Below, piece by piece: positions 1-5,829 of a DNA stretch of 6,405 bases. The number at the start of each line of letters is the position of its first letter. Positions within the stretch are counted from its first letter, which is position 1. The notes beneath the pieces were generated by a model. It saw nothing but the letters and a program-made list of their open reading frames with translations. It searched no databases and was not told the origin of the DNA. Source of the stretch: JBALVO01 sp036961445 (GTDB taxonomy: Bacteria > Pseudomonadota > Gammaproteobacteria > Pseudomonadales > Halieaceae); assembly GCA_036961445.1 (NCBI GenBank), contig JBALVO010000170.1, forward strand, positions 1 to 6,405, written 5' to 3'. The translations under genes and the position numbers were made by a program.

Positions 1-124
1 CAACACGTTGAAGGATAGAAGATATAGACGCCCCCACCTTCGCCAGCATCGAGGTCTATACTCATAGGTGGGTACCAAGACGTGGTGGCCATACCACGTG
101 ACCCAGCAATAAGCAGAGGCGTCT
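1..124 (+). other. Non-coding leader of IS110-family relic, possible structured RNA remnant
   Basis: No ORF is supported here. The stretch lies directly upstream of a degraded IS110-family transposase. It contains several perfect complementary segments: 23-29 with 54-60 (TATAGAC/GTCTATA), 33-39 with 66-72 (CCCACCT/AGGTGGG), 24-32 with 118-126 (nine pairs, reaching the transposase start codon), and a local hairpin 80-86 with 93-99 (ACGTGGT, six-base loop). The first two pairings interleave like a pseudoknot, and the third competes with the first. IS110-group elements are known to encode a guide (bridge/seek) RNA in their non-coding end. Assigning this leader to such an RNA is inference from position and pairing only. 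The left end of the element is not visible. Confidence 0.3.
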
Positions 125-289
125 ATGAACAAGAAAATAGTCTAAGTTGGCCTGGATGTCGATGATACGCAATACCACGGTCTGCGCTGAATAAAACGAC
201 CGATGAGTTTTTCCATTTCAAATGCAGGCCCACCCTGAAGGGTTTGTCGGGGCAAATGGCCAAGGTCGGTAAGCAGTTTTCCAGGCACG
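125..289 (+). pseudogene. IS110-family transposase relic (N-terminal fragment, frameshifted)
   Basis: This is a remnant of a DEDD (RuvC-like) IS110/IS1111-family transposase. From the ATG at 125 the frame reads MNKKIV, a TAA stop at 143-145 where the family has Tyr, then VGLDVDDTQYHG. This matches the family's N-terminal motif with its first catalytic Asp (G-L/I-D-V-D-D). Near 181 the frame shifts; a missing T would restore G-S-A-L-N-K. The reading then continues from 190 as NKTTDEFFHFKCRPTLKGL and SGQMAKVGKQF, again typical of the family. Around 277-289 homology ends where a minus-strand IS91 relic begins. About 55 residues of a roughly 340-residue protein remain, so it cannot be functional. 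The family call rests on recognised motifs and is fairly firm. The right boundary is approximate. Confidence 0.75.
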
Positions 290-563
290 CGGTAGCAGTA
301 GCGGTAGGGTAGGGGTGGCCTGTTCCTGATGGCGAAGATGAGCCAGGATTTTGTCGATGATGTGTTGGTCCTCAATGCAAGTAATAACCCTTACAGACCC
401 GCCGCACCGGCTGCGGGCCGACGGCGATCCGGTAGGAGACGGAACTGCCGAGGATCTGGGGCATAACATCGTTGTCTTCCGCAGTGTCGAGGTCCAGCCA
501 GGTCTCCGCCACTGACCGTCCGCTAGCAAGGGGGCCACTGTAGCGGGCGCCCCCCCTCTGCAC
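284..563 (-). pseudogene. IS91-family transposase relic with large internal deletion
   Basis: On the minus strand two frames carry IS91-family transposase sequence. From 563 down to about 407 one frame gives AEDNDVMPQILGSS and VSYRIAVGPQ, resembling the segment just before the family's usual G-R-K-V-F-T-L-Q-T-L-P stretch. From 406 down to about 284 a second frame gives RCGGSVRVITCIED and QHIIDKILAHL, resembling the C-terminal Cys-Gly-Gly and C-I-E-D-P-x-V-I-x-K-I-L-x-H-L segment. In intact relatives these two parts are separated by well over 100 residues, so an internal deletion with a change of frame joins them at about 406/407. The N-terminal zinc-binding and catalytic HUH regions are missing. 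The end near 563 coincides with a sharp change from GC-rich to AT-rich DNA. The family assignment is from motif memory; the edges are approximate. Confidence 0.65.
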
Positions 564-583
564 TTTAGCGCCATTTTTATCTT

Positions 584-606
584 ATTGTTGTCATTTCGAC
601 AATAAT
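584..606. promoter_or_regulatory. Inverted repeat, candidate operator upstream of GST gene
   Basis: ATTGTTGTC and GACAATAAT flank a five-base spacer (ATTTC) and match as an inverted repeat at eight of nine positions. The repeat lies in the AT-rich interval 564-675, about 124 bases before the GST start codon. It contains a TTGTCA hexamer (588-593) that could be a -35 box, but no convincing -10 stands 16-18 bases downstream. TATATA at 625-630 is the best isolated -10-like hexamer. The size and symmetry suit a dimeric repressor such as a TetR-type protein, but no regulator gene is in the window. Confidence 0.3.
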
Positions 607-714
607 GAACCGCATTTACCCCCATATATAACCGAATAAAATACAGCAATAATACGCTCTCGCTACAATGCTCACGTGCCACCCGGCTTGGTAGCTCAAC
701 ACTTTTCCGATATT

Positions 715-720
715 GAGAGG
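715..720 (+). promoter_or_regulatory. Ribosome binding site deciding the GST start
   Basis: GAGAGG lies nine bases before the ATG at 730. This favours that start over the in-frame GTG at 676, which has no comparable site and would add 18 residues ahead of the thioredoxin-fold beta strand. Confidence 0.6.
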
Positions 721-729
721 GACTGTTCC

Positions 730-1398
730 ATGATTACTTTGCACGGATTTGCCGCCAGCAACTATTACAACCTGGTCAAGCACGTACTGTTATATAAAGA
801 GATACCCTTTCGCGAGAACCTGACTTACGGCGGAGGCGACGAATGGCTGGCGATAAGTCCTGTCGGAAAAGTTCCGGCAATCACCACCGCAGATGGACAA
901 CACTTATCCGAATCCAGTGTAATTTGTGATTTTATCGAGGAGGCTTATCCCGCCAGGCCGCTCTACCCTACCGAGCCCGGTGACCGTGCAGCCGTTCGTC
1001 AGATTATGAAGGTATCGGAGCTTTACCTGGAACTGCCCAGCCGACGATTAATCCCCTATGCACTGGGCGGAAAGCCGGCCCCCGAATCTGTTCAGGACGA
1101 AGTACGCCAGGTCCTGAATCGAGGGATTGGTGCCATGCAGCGCTTGTGCCAATTTTCTCCCTGGGTTGCGGGCGACCAACCGACGATGGCCGACATTTAC
1201 GTGCATTACGTGAACACGATCGTAACCACATTTGGCGCCACCCAACTTGAGTGGGACATTCTCGCCGAGATCCCGGGCATGAAAGAGTGGAGCGCCATGA
1301 TGAGCGAATCCACCATCGCACAATCCGTAGAGGCCGACCGGGCCGCCAATATGCCCGATTTTGTAGCCCACATTAAGGCACGGCTGGAGACTGCGTAA
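730..1398 (+). CDS. Glutathione S-transferase family protein
   Basis: The 222-residue product has the length and two-domain architecture of cytosolic glutathione transferases, which conjugate or reduce electrophiles with glutathione in the cytoplasm. The N-terminal thioredoxin-like domain (about 1-78) begins MITLHGF. Ser10/Asn11 sit where the catalytic Ser, Cys or Tyr is usually found. The conserved cis-Pro is at 49 (G-K-V-P-A), and the glutathione-contacting Glu-Ser pair is at 61-62 (L-S-E-S-S). The all-helical C-terminal domain (about 88-215) carries the N-capping box PTMADI at 151-156 with Asp155. The subclass cannot be fixed, and Tyr12/Tyr13 are alternative catalytic candidates. The start is chosen from the GAGAGG site and the family N-terminus. 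The MDR reductase gene follows after 134 bases on the same strand. They may be co-transcribed, although the gap has room for a separate promoter. The gene is intact, unlike most of the window. Confidence 0.9.
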   Translation: MITLHGFAASNYYNLVKHVLLYKEIPFRENLTYGGGDEWLAISPVGKVPAITTADGQHLSESSVICDFIEEAYPARPLYPTEPGDRAAVRQIMKVSELYLELPSRRLIPYALGGKPAPESVQDEVRQVLNRGIGAMQRLCQFSPWVAGDQPTMADIYVHYVNTIVTTFGATQLEWDILAEIPGMKEWSAMMSESTIAQSVEADRAANMPDFVAHIKARLETA

Positions 1399-1518
1399 GC
1401 CTGAGTAAATCAAGCACAGCAACCGCCTTCGTGTCACTCTTCTCATCGCCTGCACAGCGTGAGCAGATATACCGGCTTCGGTTGATCCCAAATTTGGACT
1501 ACTAATTAAATTTCTCTC

Positions 1519-1523
1519 AGGAG
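1519..1523 (+). promoter_or_regulatory. Ribosome binding site of MDR reductase gene
   Basis: AGGAG lies nine bases before the ATG at 1533. The preceding 1399-1518 shows no clear terminator hairpin, so read-through from the GST gene is possible. Confidence 0.6.
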
Positions 1524-1532
1524 CAAAGCAAC

Positions 1533-2654
1533 ATGACAGGCACAAATCTGGAACTCACCTCAACGATTACTGAAGACAACAAGCTGGAACTTTCTCTTTG
1601 CGAAATAGAGATTCCCCAGCCCGGCGACAACCAGGTCGTCGTCCGGATGCAGGCTGCGCCTCTCAACCCATCTGACCTGGGTGTGATGTTTAGTCTGGCG
1701 GATATGACCACTGCCAGACAATCCGGCAGCGCAGATCGCCCGGTACTGAGTGCCGATGTACCCGCCAAATTTATGAGCGCCCTTAAGGCACGGGTTGGCA
1801 AGCCTGTACCCGTGGGCAACGAAGGTGCGGGCGAGGTGATTGCCGCCGGCTCATCAGCCTCCGCGCAAAGCCTGATGGGGAAAACTGTTGCGGTCATTGG
1901 TGGCGGAACCTACCGTCAATACCTATGCGCCAATGTTCAAAACTGCATGGAACTGGAGCCGGGCACTACCGCCATTGAAGGGGCCTCCAGTTTTGTTAAC
2001 CCACTGACGGCACTGGCGATGGTTGAGACCATGCGTGCCGAAGGTCATACAGCCCTCGTGCATGCAGCCGCCGCATCTAACCTCGGACAGATGCTCAATC
2101 GAATCTGTATCGCCGACGGCGTCGATTTGGTCAATATTGTCCGCAAGCCAGAACAGGAAATGCTACTGCGTGACATGGGCGCCAAGTACGTCATCAATTC
2201 CAGTAGTGACAGCTTCTACGCCGACCTGACCGCAGCGCTAATTGCTACCGGTGCCACTATTGCCTTCGACCCCATCGGTGGTGGCAAATTGGCTAGCGAT
2301 ATTCTTACCTGCATGGAAGCCGCCGCCTCACGCAACATGACCGAGCACAGCGTGTATGGCTCCGATGTTTACAAGCAAGTGTATATTTATGGCGCACTTG
2401 ATCGCGGCCCCATCACGCTAAACCGTGGTTTTGGTCTAGCATGGGGCGTTAGCGGCTTCTTGCTCTTCAACGTGCTGGCGAAATTGGGCTCGGCAACCAG
2501 CATAGCCATGCGCAAGCGTGTTGCGGCAGAAATTACCACAACCTTCGCCAGCCACTACACCCATGAGGTGTCACTGGCAGAAGCCTTGCAGCTGGACAAT
2601 ATTGCCAAATATGCCAAGCAGGCAACCGGCGAGAAGTTCCTGATAAAACCATAG
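1533..2654 (+). CDS. MDR-superfamily NAD(P)H-dependent oxidoreductase, quinone-reductase-like
   Basis: This 373-residue protein belongs to the medium-chain dehydrogenase/reductase superfamily (COG0604-like). The GroES-like N-terminal domain (about 27-145) includes APLNPSDLG at 42-50 and the family motif GNEGAGEV at 95-102. NPLTALAMVE (156-165) leads into the Rossmann domain (about 170-300). Its nucleotide loop reads AAASNLGQM (179-187), in place of the classical GxGxxG. The second strand ends NIVRK (201-205), and the basic Arg204 hints at NADPH preference. FDPIGGG (245-251) is the usual later Rossmann motif. The catalytic-zinc G-H-E signature and the structural-zinc Cys cluster are absent, so a zinc-independent quinone or enone reductase is more likely than an alcohol dehydrogenase. 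Residues about 52-90 look longer than in the shortest family members. The substrate is unknown. Lying downstream of the GST, it could act on quinones or conjugated electrophiles. The gene is intact. Confidence 0.88.
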   Translation: MTGTNLELTSTITEDNKLELSLCEIEIPQPGDNQVVVRMQAAPLNPSDLGVMFSLADMTTARQSGSADRPVLSADVPAKFMSALKARVGKPVPVGNEGAGEVIAAGSSASAQSLMGKTVAVIGGGTYRQYLCANVQNCMELEPGTTAIEGASSFVNPLTALAMVETMRAEGHTALVHAAAASNLGQMLNRICIADGVDLVNIVRKPEQEMLLRDMGAKYVINSSSDSFYADLTAALIATGATIAFDPIGGGKLASDILTCMEAAASRNMTEHSVYGSDVYKQVYIYGALDRGPITLNRGFGLAWGVSGFLLFNVLAKLGSATSIAMRKRVAAEITTTFASHYTHEVSLAEALQLDNIAKYAKQATGEKFLIKP

Positions 2655-2703
2655 GGCTAAGAAGTATAGGACAAACAAAAGGGCTGTCGTGAGTAGATCT
2701 CCT

Positions 2704-2721
2704 GGTACCGCCAAGTTAACT
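2704..2721 (+). repeat. IS6-family left terminal inverted repeat, copy 1
   Basis: GGTACCGCCAAGTTAACT. Its first 13 bases are identical to the start of copy 2 at 5905, and it matches the reverse complement of 3231-3248 at 15 of 18 positions. Confidence 0.75.
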
Positions 2722-2729
2722 GCCGGAAT

Positions 2730-3200
2730 TTGGTAGAATTGGCGGAGAGCCTGCCCCGCTTTATCGGGTATGAATACCTACAAGCGCCTACTTTTGGTGG
2801 GTATGGCGAGGTCGTTGATGTCTATCTTCAGGCAAAGCGTGATGGGGCTGCTGCGAAGCGTTTCTTCAGGCGCCTACTCAGGTCACATGGTGCAGAACCC
2901 AGGAAGATCGTGACGGATAAGTTGCGAAGCTATGGTGTCGCGCACCGAGAGCTGATGCCCGAGACGATCCACATTACTACGCAGTAGGAGAATAATCGGG
3001 CAGAGCAATCGCATGAGACGACCAGGGTAAGGGAGCGAGGGATGCGTAAGTTCAAATCAGTTGGGCAGGCCCAGCGGTTTTTGACGGCCCACGCAAAGGT
3101 GTCGAATCTATTCAATCTTGGTAGGCATCTGGTCAGTGCTGGACATTATCGGAATCTGAGGGTGAGTGCGTTTGAAGAGTGGAGCAGGGCGGTAGCCTAG
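2730..3200 (+). pseudogene. IS6-family transposase, truncated with in-frame amber stop (copy 1)
   Basis: IS6-family DDE transposases cut and join DNA for replicative transposition. Recognisable family sequence starts with GEVVDVYLQAKRDG at 2805 and runs through KIVTDKLRSYG (second catalytic Asp, codon 2916-2918) to ETIHITTQ. It then meets TAG at 2985-2987, where the family has Tyr in the Q-Y-E-N-N-R motif. The same frame continues past the stop as ENNRAEQSHE (catalytic Glu, codon 3003-3005), RERGMRKFKS, a typical C-terminus ending EEWSRAVA, and a TAG at 3198-3200. The HTH and first catalytic Asp are absent. An out-of-frame vestige of the original start, ATG at 2770 reading M-N-T-Y-K-R, shows that the first half was removed by internal deletion. 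Inactive. Confidence 0.85.
2731..2739 (+). promoter_or_regulatory. Conserved extended -10 element of IS6 copy 1
   Basis: TGGTAGAAT (TG-N-TAGAAT) is identical in position-equivalent sequence to 5932-5940 in copy 2. It is the likely transposase promoter, with no good -35. Confidence 0.4.
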
Positions 3201-3230
3201 ACTGCAAGCTGCCTTTGCCAGATCCAGACA

Positions 3231-3248
3231 AGTTAATTTGTCAGTACC
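3231..3248 (-). repeat. IS6-family right terminal inverted repeat, copy 1
   Basis: The minus strand reads GGTACTGACAAATTAACT, matching the left repeat at 15 of 18 positions. It starts 31 bases after the transposase's final stop. The 54 bases between it and the ATPase stop codon hold no clear terminator. Confidence 0.75.
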
Positions 3249-3302
3249 TCCGATAACGATCGTGTATTTTTGAATATCACCTATAGCTTCTCGTCATTAT
3301 AT

Positions 3303-4379
3303 CTACGATAGAGTCAGTTTACGCAAGCGCAGAGAGTTGCTGATCACCGAAACGGAACTGAAGCTCATTGCAACCGCTGCGATCATCGGTGACAGCAAAA
3401 TGCCGAATGCAGGGAACAATATGCCTGCCGCGACCGGCACCCCCAGGGCGTTATAGAAAAACGCAAAAAACAGGTTCTGTTTGATGTTCCTCATTACCGC
3501 CTCGCTCAGTTGAACGGCTTTGATGATGCCGTGGAGGTCACCATTGACCAGGGTGATCTCGGCGCTCTCCATAGCCACATCGGTTCCTGTTCCCATGGCG
3601 ATACCGATATCGGCCTGGGCCAGGGCGGGGGAATCATTGATGCCATCGCCCGTCATAGCGACTATCTTGCCCAGCGCATGAAGTTCTTTAACTTTATTGA
3701 GCTTGTCTTGTGGTAGGCACTCGGCCTCGAAGCTTTCAAGTCCAAGATCGGCCGCTACTGCTGCGGCTGTATTGCGATTGTCTCCGGTCATCATAATGAC
3801 CTCAATACCCCGGGCCATCAGTTGGGAGAGTGCATCGCTACTGCTGTCTTTGATGGCATCGGAAATGGCGATAAATCCCAGGGCATGTTGTTCTACAGCA
3901 ATATAGGAAACAGTCTTGCCGAGTTTCTGCTGGCTTTCGACCTTCTGTCGGAGCTCATCAGTGATGTCGATGCCTAGTTGCGCCATTAACTTATTGTTAC
4001 CCATCGCAATATGCTGATCTGCTTTCTTGCCGACCACACCTTTCCCTGCTACAGCTTCAAAGTCATCCACTTTCGTTAAAGCGACGTTATGCTCTTTCGC
4101 ATACTTCACCACAGCCTGTGACAAAGGGTGTTCGCTGTGCTGGCTGAGGGAGGCAACATGAGCCAACAGAGTCTCTTCATGACCGACTTTATGCGAGTAA
4201 ATAAGATCTACTGATGGCTTGCCCTCGGTCAAGGTGCCTGTTTTATCGGTGATCAACACATTGACTTTATGCAGAGTTTCCAGTGCTTCGGCATTTTTTA
4301 TGAGAATCCCTGACTGCGCGCCTTTACCGACACCCACCATGACCGACATCGGTGTAGCCAGACCAGTGCGCAGGGGCAC
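3303..4379 (-). CDS. Copper P-type ATPase, C-terminal half (phosphorylation and nucleotide-binding domains, TM7-TM8)
   Basis: Genuine sequence starts at plus-strand position 4364 with G-L-A-T-P; the five residues before it, from a GTG at 4379, are out of frame. Counted from that GTG, the phosphorylated Asp is in D-K-T-G-T at 45-49, the nucleotide-binding His-Pro is in S-E-H-P-L at 82-86, M-T-G-D-N is at 197-201 and the hinge T-G-D-G-I-N-D is at 243-249. The last two membrane helices carry the copper-site Y-N at 309-310 and M-S-F-S-S at 338-342, followed by a short basic tail. No convincing ribosome binding site lies before the GTG, so independent translation is doubtful. This part overlaps the upstream half by 82 bases purely because of the frameshift. 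It ends with TAG at 3303-3305, 54 bases from IS6 copy 1, and no terminator hairpin with a T tract is seen. Confidence 0.8.
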   Translation of the reverse strand: MPLRTGLATPMSVMVGVGKGAQSGILIKNAEALETLHKVNVLITDKTGTLTEGKPSVDLIYSHKVGHEETLLAHVASLSQHSEHPLSQAVVKYAKEHNVALTKVDDFEAVAGKGVVGKKADQHIAMGNNKLMAQLGIDITDELRQKVESQQKLGKTVSYIAVEQHALGFIAISDAIKDSSSDALSQLMARGIEVIMMTGDNRNTAAAVAADLGLESFEAECLPQDKLNKVKELHALGKIVAMTGDGINDSPALAQADIGIAMGTGTDVAMESAEITLVNGDLHGIIKAVQLSEAVMRNIKQNLFFAFFYNALGVPVAAGILFPAFGILLSPMIAAVAMSFSSVSVISNSLRLRKLTLS

Positions 4380-5794
4380 GAGATGATCAACACCGCGATC
4401 GCATTGACGAACCCATAGACCAGAGCAGGTTGCGGGCCAAATATAGCCCAGACAAGGAATGTAAAAACAGCGATAGCGATTACTGTTGGAACGAAATATT
4501 TGGCGATGCTATCGGCTAGTTTTTGGATGGGGGCGCGGGATCGACTGGCCTCGTTAACCATGCTGATGATTTGTGCCAGCAGAGTGTCGGCCCCTACTTT
4601 CTCCGCTATCATCACAAAGGACTGTGAGCCATTTATGGTGCCGGACGTGACGCTGTCTCCCACGGATTTGGTAACCGGGATCGGTTCACCGGTAATCATC
4701 GATTCATCGATACTGCTACCACCTTCAGTTATTGTGCCATCTACGGGCACTTTTTCACCGGGTTTAACGCGCAGGAAATTTCCCGGGTTTACTGCCTGAA
4801 TGGAGATGACCCGATCGCTGCCATTTTCTACCAGCGTGGTTTCAGAAGGAGCAAGGCTTAACAGGGCCTTTATGGCTCCGCTGGTCTGGCTGTGAGCTCG
4901 CGCCTCCAGTAACTGGCCGAGCAGGACCAGAGTCAATATTACGGCGGTAGCTTCAAAGTATAAGTGCACATCGCCCCCAGGCGTCTTGAACTCCTCGGGA
5001 AAGATGCCGGGGAACAGTAGGCCAAACACACTAAAGAGGAATGCGACTCCCGTTCCTATACCGACCAAGGTGAACATATTGAGATTCATGGTAATAATCG
5101 ATTGCCAGGCCCGCTCAAAGAACATCCAGCAGGCATAAAATACTACAGGTAGGGTGAGAAGAAATTGCAGCCAGTTCCAATAGCCCTGCGGCATCAGGCC
5201 GGGTAGAGGATTTCCTGGAATCATTTCGCTCATGGCTATGATAAAAACCGGTAGCGAGAATCCGACCGCGATTTGCATTTTATGCGCGAGCTCTCGATAG
5301 GCTTTCTGCTCGGTACCTTCATCGGGTTCTTTGGCGACCAAATCCATCCCGCAAACAGGGCAATCACCGGGTTCGTCCTTAATGATCTCGGGATGCATTG
5401 GGCACGTGTATAGATGGACGGGGAGCAAGCTTGGCTGCTCCAGTAAATCCATACCACACACCACGCAGCTGCCTGGCTCAGGATAAGTCTTCTGTCCTTC
5501 GCAGTGCATTGGGCAATAGAAGATGCCATTGCCATTGAGCGGCTGTTCTGGTGGTTGATGCTCGTGACACTCCGGGGCCGAGCCCGGCAGATCGATGTGA
5601 TAGCTTAGGTTTGCGTTACGCAGGGCCCGCTGGAAATCTTCAAGCGAGACCTTGGAGCTTGTCTCAATCGTTGTGGTGCCATCCGATAGTTCGACGATGA
5701 CATTCTTGACTGCATCCACGGTGCCCAGGGCAGATTCAACCCTCTCCTGGCAACCGGCGCAGTGCATTCCAGACACCTGGTAAATCTGCTTCAT
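4298..5794 (-). CDS. Copper P-type ATPase, N-terminal half (metal-binding, TM1-TM6, actuator)
   Basis: This 498-residue reading frame covers the first 477 genuine residues plus 21 out-of-frame ones. An HMA domain (about 1-68) has the metal site G-M-H-C-A-G-C at 9-15. Two short Cys/His modules follow, each of the Y/T-C-P-M-H...C-x-V-C-G-M-D-L type, at about 92-118 and 129-153. They are separated from the HMA by a His/Pro-rich linker. Membrane segments are likely at about 174-191, 207-226, 239-262, 276-296, 432-453 and from 461 on. The actuator domain lies between TM4 and TM5, with the dephosphorylation motif T-G-E at 368-370. TM6 carries the transport motif C-P-C at 473-475 in I-S-C-P-C-A-L. 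The true sequence ends at plus-strand position 4364. Without the ATP-binding domain the translated product would be an inactive membrane fragment, though its cytosolic metal sites could still bind copper. Confidence 0.8.
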   Translation of the reverse strand: MKQIYQVSGMHCAGCQERVESALGTVDAVKNVIVELSDGTTTIETSSKVSLEDFQRALRNANLSYHIDLPGSAPECHEHQPPEQPLNGNGIFYCPMHCEGQKTYPEPGSCVVCGMDLLEQPSLLPVHLYTCPMHPEIIKDEPGDCPVCGMDLVAKEPDEGTEQKAYRELAHKMQIAVGFSLPVFIIAMSEMIPGNPLPGLMPQGYWNWLQFLLTLPVVFYACWMFFERAWQSIITMNLNMFTLVGIGTGVAFLFSVFGLLFPGIFPEEFKTPGGDVHLYFEATAVILTLVLLGQLLEARAHSQTSGAIKALLSLAPSETTLVENGSDRVISIQAVNPGNFLRVKPGEKVPVDGTITEGGSSIDESMITGEPIPVTKSVGDSVTSGTINGSQSFVMIAEKVGADTLLAQIISMVNEASRSRAPIQKLADSIAKYFVPTVIAIAVFTFLVWAIFGPQPALVYGFVNAIAVLIISCPCALVWLHRCRSWWVSVKARSQGFS

Positions 5795-5810
5795 CACACT
5801 CGCTCCCGTT

Positions 5811-5828
5811 GATACTGACAAGTTAACT
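5811..5828 (+). repeat. Solitary IS6-like terminal repeat upstream of the ATPase
   Basis: GATACTGACAAGTTAACT matches the reverse complement of the copy 1 right repeat (GGTACTGACAAATTAACT) at 16 of 18 positions. It is oriented like a left end. No transposase sequence follows it before copy 2 begins at 5905. It lies 17 bases ahead of the ATPase start codon, next to the ribosome binding site. It may be the scar of a former insertion or of the exchange that brought in the ATPase; chance resemblance is less likely but possible. Confidence 0.5.
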
Positions 5829-5829
5829 T

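Larger units (their letters stand above)
2704..3248 (+). mobile_element. IS6-family element, copy 1, internally deleted (545 bp)
   Basis: Imperfect terminal inverted repeats (2704-2721 and 3231-3248, matching at 15 of 18 positions) bound a remnant of an IS6-family element. Intact members of the family are about 0.8 kb; this one has lost the first half of its transposase. IS6 elements normally leave 8-bp target duplications. The flanks here (GATCTCCT left, TCCGATAA right) do not match, so later rearrangement or replicative cointegration is likely. It begins 49 bases after the MDR gene stop, and no terminator is visible in that gap. Confidence 0.8.
3303..5794 (-). pseudogene. copA-like: Copper-translocating P1B-type ATPase, disrupted by a one-base deletion
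   Basis: Taken together the two halves make a CopA/SilP-like heavy-metal ATPase of about 830 residues, the normal length. Such inner-membrane pumps use ATP to export Cu(I), or Ag(I), from the cytoplasm. All hallmark motifs survive: N-terminal metal sites, TGE, CPC, DKTGT, HP, TGDGIND, and the YN and M-x-x-S-S membrane motifs of copper pumps. Immediately after C-P-C-A-L the frame breaks. The plus strand has CC at 4363-4364 where CCC would restore the expected G-L-A-T-P. As read, the product stops 21 residues later. Everything else is well conserved, so the lesion is either very recent or a sequencing error. The ATG at 5794 is preceded by GGGAG eight bases upstream on the minus strand, which is preferred over the TTG at 5821. 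No copper regulator or chaperone gene lies alongside. Confidence 0.85.

Noticed and set aside
676..729. N-terminal extension of the GST from a GTG at 676
   Set aside because: The extra 18 residues do not resemble a GST N-terminus, while ATG 730 has a ribosome binding site and begins with the expected beta strand.
1048..1545. Long minus-strand open frame opposite the GST gene
   Set aside because: It is a shadow of the GST coding frame, with low-complexity, unrecognisable translation and no ribosome binding site; the GST frame has clear family motifs.
1517..1897. Minus-strand open frame opposite the MDR gene start
   Set aside because: It is antisense to well-conserved MDR motifs and its translation shows no domain.
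2985..2987. TAG decoded as pyrrolysine or another amino acid
   Set aside because: The element is already missing its N-terminal half, and nothing else in the window suggests amber suppression.
2696..3256. 8-bp target-site duplication around IS6 copy 1
   Set aside because: GATCTCCT on the left and TCCGATAA on the right do not match, and neither matches the left flank of copy 2.
3249..3302. Rho-independent terminator for the ATPase
   Set aside because: Only a four-base stem (CGAT/ATCG) is found, with no following T tract on the transcribed strand.
4355..4370. Programmed ribosomal frameshift in the ATPase, like the one reported for E. coli copA
   Set aside because: The break is after CPC rather than after the first metal-binding domain. 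The local sequence (CTGGTCTGG on the minus strand) has no slippery heptamer, and the upstream product would be a useless membrane fragment.
5795..5821. TTG start for the ATPase at 5821
   Set aside because: ATG 5794 has a GGGAG site eight bases upstream and gives the normal HMA N-terminus; the extra nine residues overlap the IS6-like repeat.
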